Origin: an uncultured Clostridiaceae bacterium
GTDB lineage: Bacteria > Bacillota > Clostridia > TANB77 > CAG-508
Length of the DNA: 47,117 nucleotides
Reading direction: 5' to 3'
Assembly (NCBI GenBank): GCA_948469815.1
Contig: CAOKMR010000010.1
Location: 1 to 47,117 of the forward strand
The position numbers and the translations under genes are program-made. Below, in pieces: positions 1 to 9,823 of this stretch; within the stretch, counting starts at the first letter, position 1; the number at the start of each line of letters is the position of its first letter. Under the pieces are notes generated by a model. The model was not told the origin of the DNA, did no database searches, and was given only the letters and a program-made list of their open reading frames with translations.

Positions 1-28
1 ATTATATAAAATTTATAATTATCTATTT

Positions 29-80
29 GGGCACGGTGCGCCGTGCCCCTACGATTATCATTCATTATTTATTAAAATTT
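29..80. repeat. Intergenic palindromic repeat plus AT-rich tail
   Basis: A GC-rich palindrome (GGGCAC...GTGCCCCTACGA, 29-54) belongs to the same short family seen at 10927, 12644, 12693, 13787 and 28189. Positions 46-80 (CCCCTACGATTATCATT and an AT-rich tail) recur with one mismatch at 28265-28299. No gene is visible in 1-231 on the + strand. The function is unknown; it resembles dispersed intergenic repeats. Confidence 0.7.
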
Positions 81-231
81 ATCATCCCTACAACCCCCAA
101 TTTTATATTAGGATAGCTGTGAATTGTACATGAGAAAATCCCAAATTAGAAAGAATCTATAGAAAATATTGATAAAAAAAGCAAATTGAAATATAATAGG
201 TAAAGTAAAAAAATAAAAGAGAGGACAGAAG

Positions 232-1599
232 ATGAAGGATAATAAAAAATTAAAAATAGTAATATTTATATTGGGATTATGGGGATTTTTTATGGCAGTA
301 ATGTTAATAAGTAACATAGTAAGCACAAGAAAGTCATTAGACAAGATAATATATAATGCAAAAGTAGAAGCGGAAAAATCATTAATATCAAGTGGACTAG
401 CAGTATACACAAAAGACATTGAAAATGAAGATGTAGGGGAAAGTTCTTCCTCTGCCAAAAATTTACCAGAAAACACAACATCAACACCACAACAAGCAGG
501 AACAATTGTGCAACCAAAAGGAAACTGTAACATAGAAACAGTAACGGCGATATCAGTAGGAAATGGAGATACAGTACCAGTGCCAATAGGATTTTACTAT
601 GTAGGAGGAAATCTAAATACTGGAGTAATAATAAGTGATGAAGAAGCAGACCAATATGATGGACAAACAGATAAAACAACATGGGAATACACAACAAATT
701 TAAAAGGAAATCAATTTGTATGGATACCATGTACAGAAGAGCAATATGTAAAAAGTGAAGTATGGAATGGAACAACACAAAAGCCATCAGGAACAACACA
801 AAAGCCATCAGGAACAACATCTACAGTAGGAACACTATGTGATACAGGTTGGGACAAGACAACATATACCTCAGAATTACCACAAATAAGAAAATATGGA
901 GGATTCTATGTAGGAAGATATGAAGCGGGACTAGCGAAAACAATAACAGAATTTACATCAACACAAACGCAAACAGGTTCAAATCAGGTATATAATAAAG
1001 AAGGAATACCTCAAAGTAGAGCAGGACAAGTACCATGGATGTTTATAGATTGGAATATGTCACAAAAAAATGCAAAAAGCATGTATAATACAGAAAGTGT
1101 AAGTAGTGGATTAATAACTGGAACGCAGTGGGATGTAATGTTAAAAAAAATAGTAGAAAAAACAAATTTAACAGAAAAAGACCTAACCAATTCAGGTAAC
1201 TGGGGAAACTATATGGACAATAGTATAGAGTATAAAGGAAGAATGGCAAGAATATTGCAATCAGATAAATGGAAATTAGAGGCATTTGGAGGAGAAAAAC
1301 AAGGAAAGACAAGTAGTTATAGTTCAAGCAATGGAGATTTATTAACAACAGGAGCAAGTAAGCAAACAGAGAAATATCATATATATGATGTAGCAGGAAA
1401 CTTAATGGAATGGACAGATGAGGTATCATTATATAAAGAGGGAAACGGAAATGAAACAAATGCTCAGAATAGAGTTATGCGTGGTGGAGGAGCGCGTTTT
1501 TTATCTACTGATCGCCCAACGTGTTACCGTCATAACACTAATAAAATTACGACTACTAGTATTAGTGTTGGATTTCGTGTAGTACTTTATATCAAATAA
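232..1599 (+). CDS. Membrane-anchored SUMF1/FGE-fold protein
   Basis: This is a 455-aa protein with one hydrophobic segment near the N-terminus (about residues 10-30, VIFILGLWGFFMAVMLIS) followed by a charged, Ser/Thr-rich linker. The C-terminal half looks like the formylglycine-generating-enzyme/sulfatase-modifying-factor fold: GGFYVGRYEAG around residues 223-233, VAGNLMEWTDE near 390, RVMRGGG, and a final GFRVVL. In bacteria this fold is used by many proteins that are not sulfatase activators, often surface or pilus-tip binding proteins, so no catalytic role is claimed. A duplicated TTQKPSG heptapeptide lies near residues 181-194. The single N-terminal helix could make it a pilin-like or simply a membrane-tethered extracellular protein. 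The start has a GAGAGGA ribosome binding site. It stands alone and is followed by a long palindrome. Confidence 0.75.
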   Translation: MKDNKKLKIVIFILGLWGFFMAVMLISNIVSTRKSLDKIIYNAKVEAEKSLISSGLAVYTKDIENEDVGESSSSAKNLPENTTSTPQQAGTIVQPKGNCNIETVTAISVGNGDTVPVPIGFYYVGGNLNTGVIISDEEADQYDGQTDKTTWEYTTNLKGNQFVWIPCTEEQYVKSEVWNGTTQKPSGTTQKPSGTTSTVGTLCDTGWDKTTYTSELPQIRKYGGFYVGRYEAGLAKTITEFTSTQTQTGSNQVYNKEGIPQSRAGQVPWMFIDWNMSQKNAKSMYNTESVSSGLITGTQWDVMLKKIVEKTNLTEKDLTNSGNWGNYMDNSIEYKGRMARILQSDKWKLEAFGGEKQGKTSSYSSSNGDLLTTGASKQTEKYHIYDVAGNLMEWTDEVSLYKEGNGNETNAQNRVMRGGGARFLSTDRPTCYRHNTNKITTTSISVGFRVVLYIK

Positions 1600-1617
1600 G
1601 AAAACGACAATTTTGTT

Positions 1618-1654
1618 AAGGGACGGAGAATTTTGCCAAAATTCTCCGTCCCTT
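1618..1654. terminator. Long perfect hairpin after the FGE-fold gene
   Basis: There is a 17-bp perfect stem (AAGGGACGGAGAATTTT with its complement) around a 3-nt GCC loop. No U-run follows, so it may be an intergenic palindromic repeat serving as an mRNA end rather than a classical intrinsic terminator. Confidence 0.6.
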
Positions 1655-1764
1655 ATGGCAATAGCAATGTGGGAAAAATTGTAAAATCTAACAATACATA
1701 TTGAAAAAACAACAAAAATCATATATAATAGCAATGTTAGAAAGGGAAAAGGAGAGTTTTATAT

Positions 1765-2826
1765 ATGTTTCAGAAACTAGAAGATGTTGAAAAAAGATAT
1801 GAAGACCTAACAGAAAAGATAAGTGATCCAGAGGTAATTGCGCAAAACAAAGAATGGCAAAAAATGATGAAAGAGCACTCAGAATTAACACCAATAGTTG
1901 AAAAGTATAGAGAATACAAAAAGTTAGAGCAAAGCATAAAAGATAATGAAGAAATGTTATCAGACCCAGAGCTAAAAGAATTAGCACAAGAAGAGATAAA
2001 AAATGCAAAAGAAAAATTACCACAAATAGAAGAAGAAATAAAAATACTATTAATACCTAAAGATCCAGACGATGATAAAAACACAATTTGTGAAATCAGA
2101 GCAGGGACAGGAGGAGAAGAAGCAGCATTATTTGCAGGAGAGTTATTTAGGATGTATTCAATGTATTCAGAAAGAAAGCACTGGAAACTAGAAGTATTAA
2201 ACGAAAATGCAACAGAATTAGGTGGATATAAAGAAATAACATTTATGATATCAGGTAAAGGTGTATATAGTAGAATGAAATTTGAAAGTGGAGCACATAG
2301 AGTCCAAAGAGTACCAGAAACTGAAAGTAATGGTAGAATTCAGACATCAGCAGCAACAGTAGCAGTATTACCAGTAGTAGAAGATGTACAAATAGATATA
2401 AACCCAGCAGACATAAAAATGGAAGTATTTAGGGCATCAGGAGCAGGAGGACAACATATAAATAAAACTTCATCAGCAGTTAGATTAATACACATTCCAA
2501 CAGGGATGGTAGCAGAATGTCAAACAGAGCGTTCACAAGTACAAAACAGAGAATATGCAATGAGATTACTAAAATCAAGATTATATGAAATAGAAAAAGA
2601 AAAACAAGATGCAGAATTAACAAATGCAAGAAGAAGTCAAGTGGGTTCAGGGGATAGAAGCGAAAAAATAAGAACATATAATTTCCCACAAGGAAGAATA
2701 ACAGATCATAGAATAGGAATGAGTATTTATCAAATGGAAGATTTTCTAAACGGAAACTTAGATGGAATGATAGATGCATTAATTACTGCAGATACTGCTG
2801 AAAAATTAAAAGGACAAAACGATTAA
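1765..2826 (+). CDS. prfA: Peptide chain release factor 1 (RF1)
   Basis: RF1 releases finished proteins at UAA and UAG stop codons. The 353-aa length is normal for the family. The codon-recognition tripeptide is of the RF1 PxT type (PET, residues 184-186, in [14 protein letters not shown]), not the SPF of RF2. The catalytic GGQ lies at residues 228-230 ([15 protein letters not shown]). The N-terminal coiled domain is rich in Glu and Lys. The start ATG follows a strong AAAAGGAGAG site. The gene is continuous with no programmed shift, and no prmC methyltransferase gene is next to it here. Release factor function is relevant to the recoding described elsewhere in this window only by general association. 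Confidence 0.97.
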   Translation: MFQKLEDVEKRYEDLTEKISDPEVIAQNKEWQKMMKEHSELTPIVEKYREYKKLEQSIKDNEEMLSDPELKELAQEEIKNAKEKLPQIEEEIKILLIPKDPDDDKNTICEIRAGTGGEEAALFAGELFRMYSMYSERKHWKLEVLNENATELGGYKEITFMISGKGVYSRMKFESGAHRVQRVPETESNGRIQTSAATVAVLPVVEDVQIDINPADIKMEVFRASGAGGQHINKTSSAVRLIHIPTGMVAECQTERSQVQNREYAMRLLKSRLYEIEKEKQDAELTNARRSQVGSGDRSEKIRTYNFPQGRITDHRIGMSIYQMEDFLNGNLDGMIDALITADTAEKLKGQND

Positions 2827-2831
2827 AAAAT

Positions 2832-2980
2832 AATTGCCATTTGGCGTAGTCGGAACGACATAGCGTGAAAAATTTATGAAATAAATTTTACTCGCAAGAG
2901 AGACTTCGATTGAAATCAAATCAACGTACAACAGTACGCCTCATTGATTTCAATCTTGTTTGCCTAGCCAAATAACAATT
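2832..2980. repeat. MITE-like palindromic intergenic element, copy 1
   Basis: This is a 149-bp element with imperfect terminal inverted repeats (AATTGCCATTTGGC at the left, GCCAAATAACAATT at the right). It holds an inner stem-loop whose 42-bp core at 2911-2952 recurs with one mismatch at 12439-12480. A related 196-bp element lies at 22620-22815. It has no coding capacity. Confidence 0.75.
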
Positions 2981-3025
2981 ATTTTTTAATCTAATATATA
3001 TATTAAGAAAGGGATTAGATGATAT

Positions 3026-5326
3026 ATGAACGATTTAATAGAAGGATTAAATGATAAGCAAAAAGAAGCGGTACTTGCTACAGAAGGACCATGCCTAATA
3101 ATAGCAGGGGCAGGAAGTGGAAAAACAAAAGTACTAACACATAAGATAGCATATTTAATAAAAGAGAAGAATGTTTTGCCATGGAATATATTAGCAATAA
3201 CATTTACAAACAAAGCAGCAAATGAGATGAAAACGAGAACAGAAAATTTGTTACAGAATGCAACAAATGATGTTTGGATAGGGACTTTTCACTCTATATG
3301 TGTTAGAATATTAAGAAAATTTATAGATAGAATAGGGTATGACACATCATTTATTATATTTGATACCTCAGACCAAAAAAGTTTAGTAAAAGATTGCTTA
3401 AAGACATTAAATATAGATGACAAGTTATTTACAGACAGAAGTGTAATGTATGAAATAAGCAATGCAAAAAACGAAATGTTAGAGCCTGGAGATTACTCAA
3501 ATAGAAGCTTTGGGGACTTTAGAAAAGAAACTATAGCCAAAATATATGAACTATATCAAAAAAGATTAAAAGAAAACAATGCACTAGATTTTGATGACAT
3601 TATAAACTTAACAATAAAGATACTTATGCAAGAACCAGATGTATTAGAATATTATTCAAATAAATTCAAATATATATTAGTAGATGAATATCAAGATACA
3701 AATAAAGCACAGTTCACATTAATAACATTACTTGCAGCAACACATGGAAATATAACTGTAGTTGGAGATAATGACCAAGGAATATACTCTTTTAGAGGTG
3801 CAGATATATCAAACATATTAAACTTTGAAAAAGACTTTATAGGAACAAAAATAATAAAACTAGAGCAAAATTATAGATGTACAAAAAGTATTTTAAATGT
3901 TGCAAATGCAGTAATTAAAAACAACCCAACAAAATATAAAAAAGAGCTATGGACAGAAAATGAAGAAGGAACACTAGTTACAGGATATAGAGCAGATAAT
4001 GAATATGATGAAGGAAGATATGTAGTAAATCAGATAGGACACTTAAAATATCAAGAAAAATTCAATTACTCAGACTTTACAGTATTATACAGAATGAATG
4101 CACAATCACGTAGTATAGAGGAAATTTTAAACAGAGAAGGAATACCATACAAAATTATTGGTGGACTTAAATTCTATGAAAGAAAAGAAATTAAAGACGC
4201 AATAGCATATTTAAGACTTATACATAACCAAAACGATAATATGAGTTTAAGGAGAATAATAAACGAGCCTAAGAGAGGTATAGGGAAAACAAGCCTAGAC
4301 AAAGTACAAGAACTTTCAGAAAAAATTGAAAAACCAATGTATGAAATAATAAAAAATGCTTCAGAATATGGTCTAAATAGAGTATACTTAAACTCAAGGG
4401 AATTCATAGAACAGATAGAAAGTTTAATTGCCAGAAGAGATAAAATGCCAGTCTCAGAACTTATAAAACAAACATTAAATGTAACAGGTTATATGAAAGC
4501 ACTAGAAAATGAAAACACAATAGAAGCAGAATCAAGAATAGAAAACTTAGAAGAATTATTAACTGTTGCTATGGAATTTGAAAAGGAATCAGCTGAAAAT
4601 ACACTTGCAGAATTTTTAGAGGGAATAACACTTGCATCTGATTCAGATGAAATAGACGAAAATCAAGATAAAGTTACATTAATGACATTACACAGTGCAA
4701 AAGGACTAGAATTTCCAGTAGTATTCTTAGTTGGAATGGAAGAGGGGATTTTCCCAGGATATAAATCAATACAAGAAGAAGCAGGACTTGAAGAAGAAAG
4801 GCGTTTATGCTATGTTGGAATGACTAGAGCAAAAGAACGTTTATTCTTAACCTGTTCAAGAACAAGAACAATATTTGGGTCAACCTCATGTAACGCAGTA
4901 TCAAGATTTATGAAAGAAGTTCCAAAGGAAATGTTAGAGGGATATGAAGACATATTTACATCAAATCAAGAGAATATATCTGAAGATAATAGATATAACT
5001 GGGAATATGGAGGAAGAACAAATAGTAATGTAAAAACTTATAGTGCAGTGGCAGCAAGCGCAGGGACAAAAAGTAATTCAAATTATCAAAGCTTTGGATT
5101 TAGAACAGCAGAAAGCTTTTTAAGCAATCTAAATAAAACAACATCATCACCTAACATAGATATATCAAAATATAAGCCAGGAGCAAAAGTATTTCATAAA
5201 AAATTTGGAGAAGGAATTATAAACTATATAGAAAGAGAAGAGGATGATTATAAAGTAGACATATCATTTGAAAAAGCAGGACATAAAAGATTAATGGCAA
5301 AATATGCAGGGCTAGAAGTATTATAG
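3026..5326 (+). CDS. pcrA: ATP-dependent DNA helicase PcrA/UvrD family
   Basis: This superfamily 1A 3'-5' helicase unwinds DNA in repair and in plasmid replication. Visible motifs in order are the Q-motif region (LNDKQKEAV), Walker A GAGSGKT (residues 28-34), TFTNKAA (motif Ia), DEYQDT (Walker B, motif II), GDNDQGIYSFRGA (motif III), QNYRC (motif IV), TLHSAKGLEF (motif V) and VGMTRAKERL (motif VI). The C-terminal 90 residues carry the PcrA-type extension ending in a small KFGEGII...Tudor-like segment. The 766-aa length is typical. The ribosome binding site (AAAGGG) is modest. The gene is monocistronic, lying between a palindromic element and a U-rich terminator. UvrD is the alternative name for the same family. 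Confidence 0.95.
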   Translation: MNDLIEGLNDKQKEAVLATEGPCLIIAGAGSGKTKVLTHKIAYLIKEKNVLPWNILAITFTNKAANEMKTRTENLLQNATNDVWIGTFHSICVRILRKFIDRIGYDTSFIIFDTSDQKSLVKDCLKTLNIDDKLFTDRSVMYEISNAKNEMLEPGDYSNRSFGDFRKETIAKIYELYQKRLKENNALDFDDIINLTIKILMQEPDVLEYYSNKFKYILVDEYQDTNKAQFTLITLLAATHGNITVVGDNDQGIYSFRGADISNILNFEKDFIGTKIIKLEQNYRCTKSILNVANAVIKNNPTKYKKELWTENEEGTLVTGYRADNEYDEGRYVVNQIGHLKYQEKFNYSDFTVLYRMNAQSRSIEEILNREGIPYKIIGGLKFYERKEIKDAIAYLRLIHNQNDNMSLRRIINEPKRGIGKTSLDKVQELSEKIEKPMYEIIKNASEYGLNRVYLNSREFIEQIESLIARRDKMPVSELIKQTLNVTGYMKALENENTIEAESRIENLEELLTVAMEFEKESAENTLAEFLEGITLASDSDEIDENQDKVTLMTLHSAKGLEFPVVFLVGMEEGIFPGYKSIQEEAGLEEERRLCYVGMTRAKERLFLTCSRTRTIFGSTSCNAVSRFMKEVPKEMLEGYEDIFTSNQENISEDNRYNWEYGGRTNSNVKTYSAVAASAGTKSNSNYQSFGFRTAESFLSNLNKTTSSPNIDISKYKPGAKVFHKKFGEGIINYIEREEDDYKVDISFEKAGHKRLMAKYAGLEVL

Positions 5327-5334
5327 TAAAAATG

Positions 5335-5367
5335 GAAAAGGGAAAACAACTCTCTTTTCTTTTTTTC
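5335..5367 (+). terminator. Probable intrinsic terminator of pcrA
   Basis: An imperfect stem (AAAAGGGA pairing with TCTCTTTT) is followed by a U-rich run (CTTTTTTT) just after the pcrA stop. Confidence 0.6.
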
Positions 5368-5475
5368 ACAAAAAATAACATACCGCAAAAGAACAAATTC
5401 ATAAAACAAAATTACTGAAAATTCTAGCAATAGTTACGGAAATAATTAATAAAAAAAATAAATTATAAAAAAAAC

Positions 5476-5504
5476 TTGATATTTTTTTAATTGTAGTGTA
5501 TGAT
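5476..5504 (+). promoter_or_regulatory. Sigma-A promoter of the first Tad-like operon
   Basis: A -35 TTGATA (5476-5481) and a -10 TATGAT (5499-5504) are 17 bp apart. The first gene starts 77 bp downstream of the -10. This explains joint expression of the genes from 5581 to about 9804, possibly extending through ireB-ruvX. Confidence 0.75.
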
Positions 5505-5580
5505 ATTTATATCAATTTTATAAATATCAAAAAACATATAAATTTTAGGGAAATAAGTAGAAATATAAGGAGAATAAAAT

Positions 5581-5991
5581 ATGAAAAAGTTAATAATAGC
5601 TTTATTAATAGTAATGTGCGTTTTATCTATGATTATTTCATATAAAGTTTATGCGTCAAGTGGAGAAGCAGTCTTAGAATCAAAAACAGGAAGTAAATTA
5701 ATCGAGATAAAAGAAAAATCATTAAAAGAATTAGACGATTATGTAGAAGCATATGGAGATGAGACTTACGGATTTACGGCTTACATATTAAATAAAGTTA
5801 GATTTTTTAGTATACCATTATGTTTCTTAGGAATATCAATTGGAGCTATATATCAATATGTAATAGGAATTAGAAATATGGGTACAAGATACAAAGGATT
5901 CTTCGCTGTAATAGCATTTGTAACAATACTTATTATATGTCAAGTATTGCCATTTATATTTGTTGTTGTAGTAAAATTCGGAAGGAGTTAA
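5581..5991 (+). CDS. Small membrane protein, first gene of Tad-like operon
   Basis: This 136-aa protein has a likely cleavable signal peptide (hydrophobic to about residue 22, then KVYASSGE). A short charged region follows, and then two transmembrane segments (about residues 77-97 and 107-130). The signal-peptide-plus-two-helices topology recalls VirB2/TrbC-type small membrane proteins, but no sequence motif confirms this. It has a good AAGGAG site and sits 4 bp before the CpaE-like gene, so it probably works with that protein in the same envelope-associated apparatus. I do not recognise the family. Confidence 0.7.
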   Translation: MKKLIIALLIVMCVLSMIISYKVYASSGEAVLESKTGSKLIEIKEKSLKELDDYVEAYGDETYGFTAYILNKVRFFSIPLCFLGISIGAIYQYVIGIRNMGTRYKGFFAVIAFVTILIICQVLPFIFVVVVKFGRS

Positions 5992-5995
5992 ACAA

Positions 5996-8674
5996 ATGAA
6001 AGTTTTATTTGCAGTTAGTACAGAAGACATAGCAGAAAAGATAGTTAAAGTATATCAATCTGAATATAAAGAGATAATAACATCAAAAAACGTTTATTAC
6101 TTTAATGCTATAATAAAAGAATTACAAAGAAATCAAACATATGATAGGATAGTAATAAGTGAAGACTTAGAGCCATTCACTAATAACAATTATGACACAA
6201 TTGACAAATTTATATTTGAAAAATTAGATGGTATAAGTGATGAAGCCATTGACAGAGAAGGAAGAGATATACCAATAGTTGTAATATGCTCAGAAAGAAG
6301 AGAAAAATCAGATAATTTATTAGTAAAATTATTTTCAATAGGAGTATATGATGCATTAGTTGGAAATGATAGGACAATTGAAAATGTATGTAACCTATTA
6401 AATAAACCAAGAACAAAGAAAGAAGCTAAAACTTACTATAAAATTGATCAAGGTGAATATGAACGTGAAGACGAAAAAAATGTAAGTGAAGTAGAAATTC
6501 AAAACATTTTAGCACATTACAGAAAATTGGGCAGAAATGAAAGTAGATATGTTGAAAGTTTCAATAGTATTGCAGAACAATATAGTGATGAACAATTAAA
6601 AGTAATAATAAAATTCTTACCAATGGAAGTAAAAGCAGTACTAGAAGCTGAATCACCTAAATATCAATCAATAATGACATATAGTAGTGCAGGAGTTACA
6701 AAAAAAGAAGAAATAAAGAAGAATAATATAAATGTCTCTAAAATTATTGATAGTCATTCAAGACAGCCAACAGGACCAGTAATAATACCATCAGCAATTA
6801 GGAAAGGTAATGAAGTAAGGAAAATCGCAGAATCAATTCCAGAACCAGTACAAATAGAAACTGTAGGAAATGATACAAATGCAATACTCGAAGAAATTGA
6901 AAATATAGAAGGAGTAGCACCTATAGAGCCTATAGAGACTATAGCTTCAATAAAATCAACAGCTCCAATAAAAGCATCAATAGAACTTGAAGTAGAAGGT
7001 GTAAACCAACAAAATCAAGTGGCTCAACCAGTAAAAAGAGGAAGAGGAAGACCTAAAAAAATTACAGTTGAACCAGAACCAAAAGTAGAGCCTCCAAAAA
7101 GAGGAAGGGGAAGACCTAGAAAAAATCCAATTCCAGATATGGAAGTACAAGAACCAAATATTCCAAATCTCGAAACTACAACACAAGCACAGTCATTACC
7201 AAATTTTAAAGAAGAGGTACAATTACCAGGAGTAGAGGAGGAACCTCCAGTATTACCAAGTTTTGAAGAAGAAGCACCAATTTTACCAAGTTTTGAAGAA
7301 GCGCCAACTTTACCAAGCTTCGAAGAAGAAGCACCAACTTTACCAAGCTTTGAAAAAGAGGAACCAACAGTATTACCAAGTTTCGAAGAAGAAATAGAGA
7401 GTGTACCAAATTTTCAAGAGAGAAGACAACCAAGAGTACCAAGCTTTAAAACAAGGGAACCAGTACAACCATCTAAAATAGGTGAACCATCAGTATCACC
7501 ATTATCAGAATTTGGGAATAATGAAAGAATTACATCACAGATTAATAATAAACTATATGGAAATGATGAAGGAATTACATCACAGATTAATAATAAACTA
7601 TATGGAAATAATGAAGGAATTACATCACAAATTGATAATAAAATATATGGAAATAATGAAGGAATTACATCACAAACTGATAATAAATTATATGGAAACA
7701 ATGATTATGGGACATCATTAAATAAAGAATTGCAAGAAACAGAAGATGAGGATCAAAGAGTAGATATTTCATATTTATTAACACAAGACAAAAAAATAGT
7801 TTCATTTGTAGGAACCTCAAAAAATGGAGTATCTTTCTTAGTGAATAATATTGCAGATATATTATCAAACAGAGGTATAAAAACAGCAATAGTAGATTTA
7901 ACAAGAAATAAAAATTCATACTATATCTATACAGAAAATAGAGAAGAATTAAGAGAAATTGCTTACTCATCTATGGAAAACTTAAAACAAGGAAGACCAG
8001 TTGGAATAGAAGTAAACAGAAATCTAACAGTATATACATCATCACCTAATGTTAAAAATTCAGGATACAGTATAGAAAATATGTTAACAACTCTAGTAAA
8101 AAATTATTCTTTAGTACTATTAGATTGTGATTATTCAACAAACAAAGAATACTTTAGAGTAGCACAAGAAATATACATGGTTCAAAGCATGGATGTTTTA
8201 ACAATTCAGCCATTAACAGAATTTTTAAGAAAATTGAAATTAAGCAATATTTTGCAACCAGAAAAATTAAGAGCAGTTATAAATAAAGCACAAAAAATAA
8301 GAGGACTAAATGAAGAAATGATAGTTGGGGGAATGTCAACTTATAATGATCCAGAGATGTCTATACAAGACAGATTATTTGATATGAAAACAATAAGTAA
8401 AACTGTAATTCCATTTGATATGGACTCATATTCTATATATCTATCAGGAATTGCAAATTGTGAAATATCAACTAGAGGATATAATAAAGTTTTCCTAAAC
8501 TGTTTAAACAGACTAGCAGATCAAGTATATCCAGTAATATCAGGTGGTACACTTAAGAGAAAAAATAAAGAAAAAGCTAATAATTCAGGTTATATGAACT
8601 ATGAACAAAATGGATCAAGATTCTCAAATAATATGAGTAGCACTTTAGATGAGATGAAAAGACAATACAAATAG
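5996..8674 (+). CDS. CpaE/MinD-like protein with AT-hook-like motifs and repeats
   Basis: This 892-aa protein has four parts. Residues 1-140 look receiver-like (MKVLFAVSTEDIAEKI, predicted alpha/beta). Then come a helical region and a long low-complexity linker. The linker has two RGRGRP motifs (AT-hook-like, near residues 345 and 365), about five PSFEEE repeats, and four tandem 15-residue repeats (residues 508-567). The last 280 residues resemble a MinD/CpaE ATPase. Its P-loop is degenerate: FVGTSKNGVSFL lacks the GK of the usual KGGVGKT. In Tad systems CpaE-type proteins localise the machine at the pole or membrane. Loss of the P-loop suggests a scaffold rather than an ATPase. It follows the 136-aa membrane protein by 4 bp and precedes the GAF protein. 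Confidence 0.75.
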   Translation: MKVLFAVSTEDIAEKIVKVYQSEYKEIITSKNVYYFNAIIKELQRNQTYDRIVISEDLEPFTNNNYDTIDKFIFEKLDGISDEAIDREGRDIPIVVICSERREKSDNLLVKLFSIGVYDALVGNDRTIENVCNLLNKPRTKKEAKTYYKIDQGEYEREDEKNVSEVEIQNILAHYRKLGRNESRYVESFNSIAEQYSDEQLKVIIKFLPMEVKAVLEAESPKYQSIMTYSSAGVTKKEEIKKNNINVSKIIDSHSRQPTGPVIIPSAIRKGNEVRKIAESIPEPVQIETVGNDTNAILEEIENIEGVAPIEPIETIASIKSTAPIKASIELEVEGVNQQNQVAQPVKRGRGRPKKITVEPEPKVEPPKRGRGRPRKNPIPDMEVQEPNIPNLETTTQAQSLPNFKEEVQLPGVEEEPPVLPSFEEEAPILPSFEEAPTLPSFEEEAPTLPSFEKEEPTVLPSFEEEIESVPNFQERRQPRVPSFKTREPVQPSKIGEPSVSPLSEFGNNERITSQINNKLYGNDEGITSQINNKLYGNNEGITSQIDNKIYGNNEGITSQTDNKLYGNNDYGTSLNKELQETEDEDQRVDISYLLTQDKKIVSFVGTSKNGVSFLVNNIADILSNRGIKTAIVDLTRNKNSYYIYTENREELREIAYSSMENLKQGRPVGIEVNRNLTVYTSSPNVKNSGYSIENMLTTLVKNYSLVLLDCDYSTNKEYFRVAQEIYMVQSMDVLTIQPLTEFLRKLKLSNILQPEKLRAVINKAQKIRGLNEEMIVGGMSTYNDPEMSIQDRLFDMKTISKTVIPFDMDSYSIYLSGIANCEISTRGYNKVFLNCLNRLADQVYPVISGGTLKRKNKEKANNSGYMNYEQNGSRFSNNMSSTLDEMKRQYK
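7517..7696 (+). repeat. Four tandem 45-bp repeats in coding sequence
   Basis: The unit encodes 15 residues (consensus NNEGITSQINNKLYG). There are four near-identical copies and a partial fifth. The unit length is a multiple of three, so copy-number change keeps frame. It is a tandem repeat inside a gene, not a CRISPR array. Confidence 0.9.
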
Positions 8675-8697
8675 GAAAAGGAGTGACATATGCTGAT

Positions 8698-9804
8698 ATG
8701 TGGATAATAGGTGTAATAATAGTATTAGTTGCAATAATAATAATGTTAATATTATTTAATATAAAGATTCATAAAGAAATTAACAATTATAAAAATATAA
8801 ATCAGAAAATAAATGGTCTAAATGTATTGCAAGATTTTATGGCAACTGTTGGAGACGCTATAAGTGTAGATGAAAAGATAAGAAAAATAAACGAAATTCT
8901 AATAGAAGAGTATGACATAAAATATTCTACTATTGTGGAATTCAATGGTACAGAATATGTGATAAAAGCTTCAAATGTTGAAGAAAAGCATTGGGACAAC
9001 CTTAGAAGTCTGCATAACGAAGAAATATTTAGAGATAGTATAACAACTGCTACACCAAAATACATTACAGTAGATCAAGAAAATGAAAGACTACCATATC
9101 AAAAAAGTGAATTTGGAAGAGCGAAGGCAGCAATGTTCTTTCCTTTATATATAGAAAACGTATATATAGGATATTGGATAATAGAAAGTGGTGTACCACA
9201 TGCTTTTGATAATATAGATACTACAATACTTGAAGTTGTAAAAGACAATATATTATCTGTATTTAGAATTGTTAATTATCAAAATATTGTTGAAAGTTTA
9301 ACAAGAGAGGATTATTATTCAGCATTAAAAACAAGTGAATACCTATTTAATGAAGGAAGGAAAATAATAGATAAATACACTACATCAACAATATGTATGA
9401 TTGGAATTGCAAATCTTGAAAGAATAAATAAAGAATTCAATAGAGAAACTGGAAACCAAGTAATAATAGACATGTGTGATTATATAAAAGAAAACCTATC
9501 AAGTGAATATATATTTGTAAGATATATGGGACCAAAATTTGTAATTGCATTTTCAGGAGCAGAGGTAGATGGAGTCACAAGATTTGTTATAGATCTTAAA
9601 AATGCAGTAGAAAATCTGGAAGTTGAAATGGTTGAAGACAATAAAGAAAATAACAAAAAGGGCAAAAAAAGAATTGCTAAGATTAAGTTAAACATTGTAT
9701 TAACGACATACTATAAAGGAACAGCTTTAGAGAAGATTTTAAAAAAGCAAGAAGAATATATAGACAATGCACCAATAACAGAATATGATGTAAATAACAT
9801 CTAA
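8698..9804 (+). CDS. Membrane GAF protein with degenerate GGDEF-like domain
   Basis: An N-terminal transmembrane helix (WIIGVIIVLVAIIIMLILF) is followed by a GAF-like sensor region (about residues 35-190, with KAAMFFPLYIENVYIGYWIIE) and a C-terminal domain resembling diguanylate cyclase. The GG(D/E)EF signature is replaced by RYMGPKFVIAF, so cyclase activity is unlikely. Start choice: GTG at 8683 overlaps the GGAG site, so ATG 8698, 14 nt downstream of it, is preferred although that spacing is long. An out-of-frame ATG lies at 8690. It is co-transcribed with the CpaE-like gene and is probably a signalling or structural partner of the pilus-like apparatus. The domain assignment is by eye. Confidence 0.7.
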   Translation: MWIIGVIIVLVAIIIMLILFNIKIHKEINNYKNINQKINGLNVLQDFMATVGDAISVDEKIRKINEILIEEYDIKYSTIVEFNGTEYVIKASNVEEKHWDNLRSLHNEEIFRDSITTATPKYITVDQENERLPYQKSEFGRAKAAMFFPLYIENVYIGYWIIESGVPHAFDNIDTTILEVVKDNILSVFRIVNYQNIVESLTREDYYSALKTSEYLFNEGRKIIDKYTTSTICMIGIANLERINKEFNRETGNQVIIDMCDYIKENLSSEYIFVRYMGPKFVIAFSGAEVDGVTRFVIDLKNAVENLEVEMVEDNKENNKKGKKRIAKIKLNIVLTTYYKGTALEKILKKQEEYIDNAPITEYDVNNI

Positions 9805-9823
9805 AAAATAGGAGGAAAAGAAT

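Noticed and set aside
7517-7696. CRISPR-like array
   Set aside because: The 45-bp units are contiguous without spacers and encode a 15-residue protein repeat in frame.
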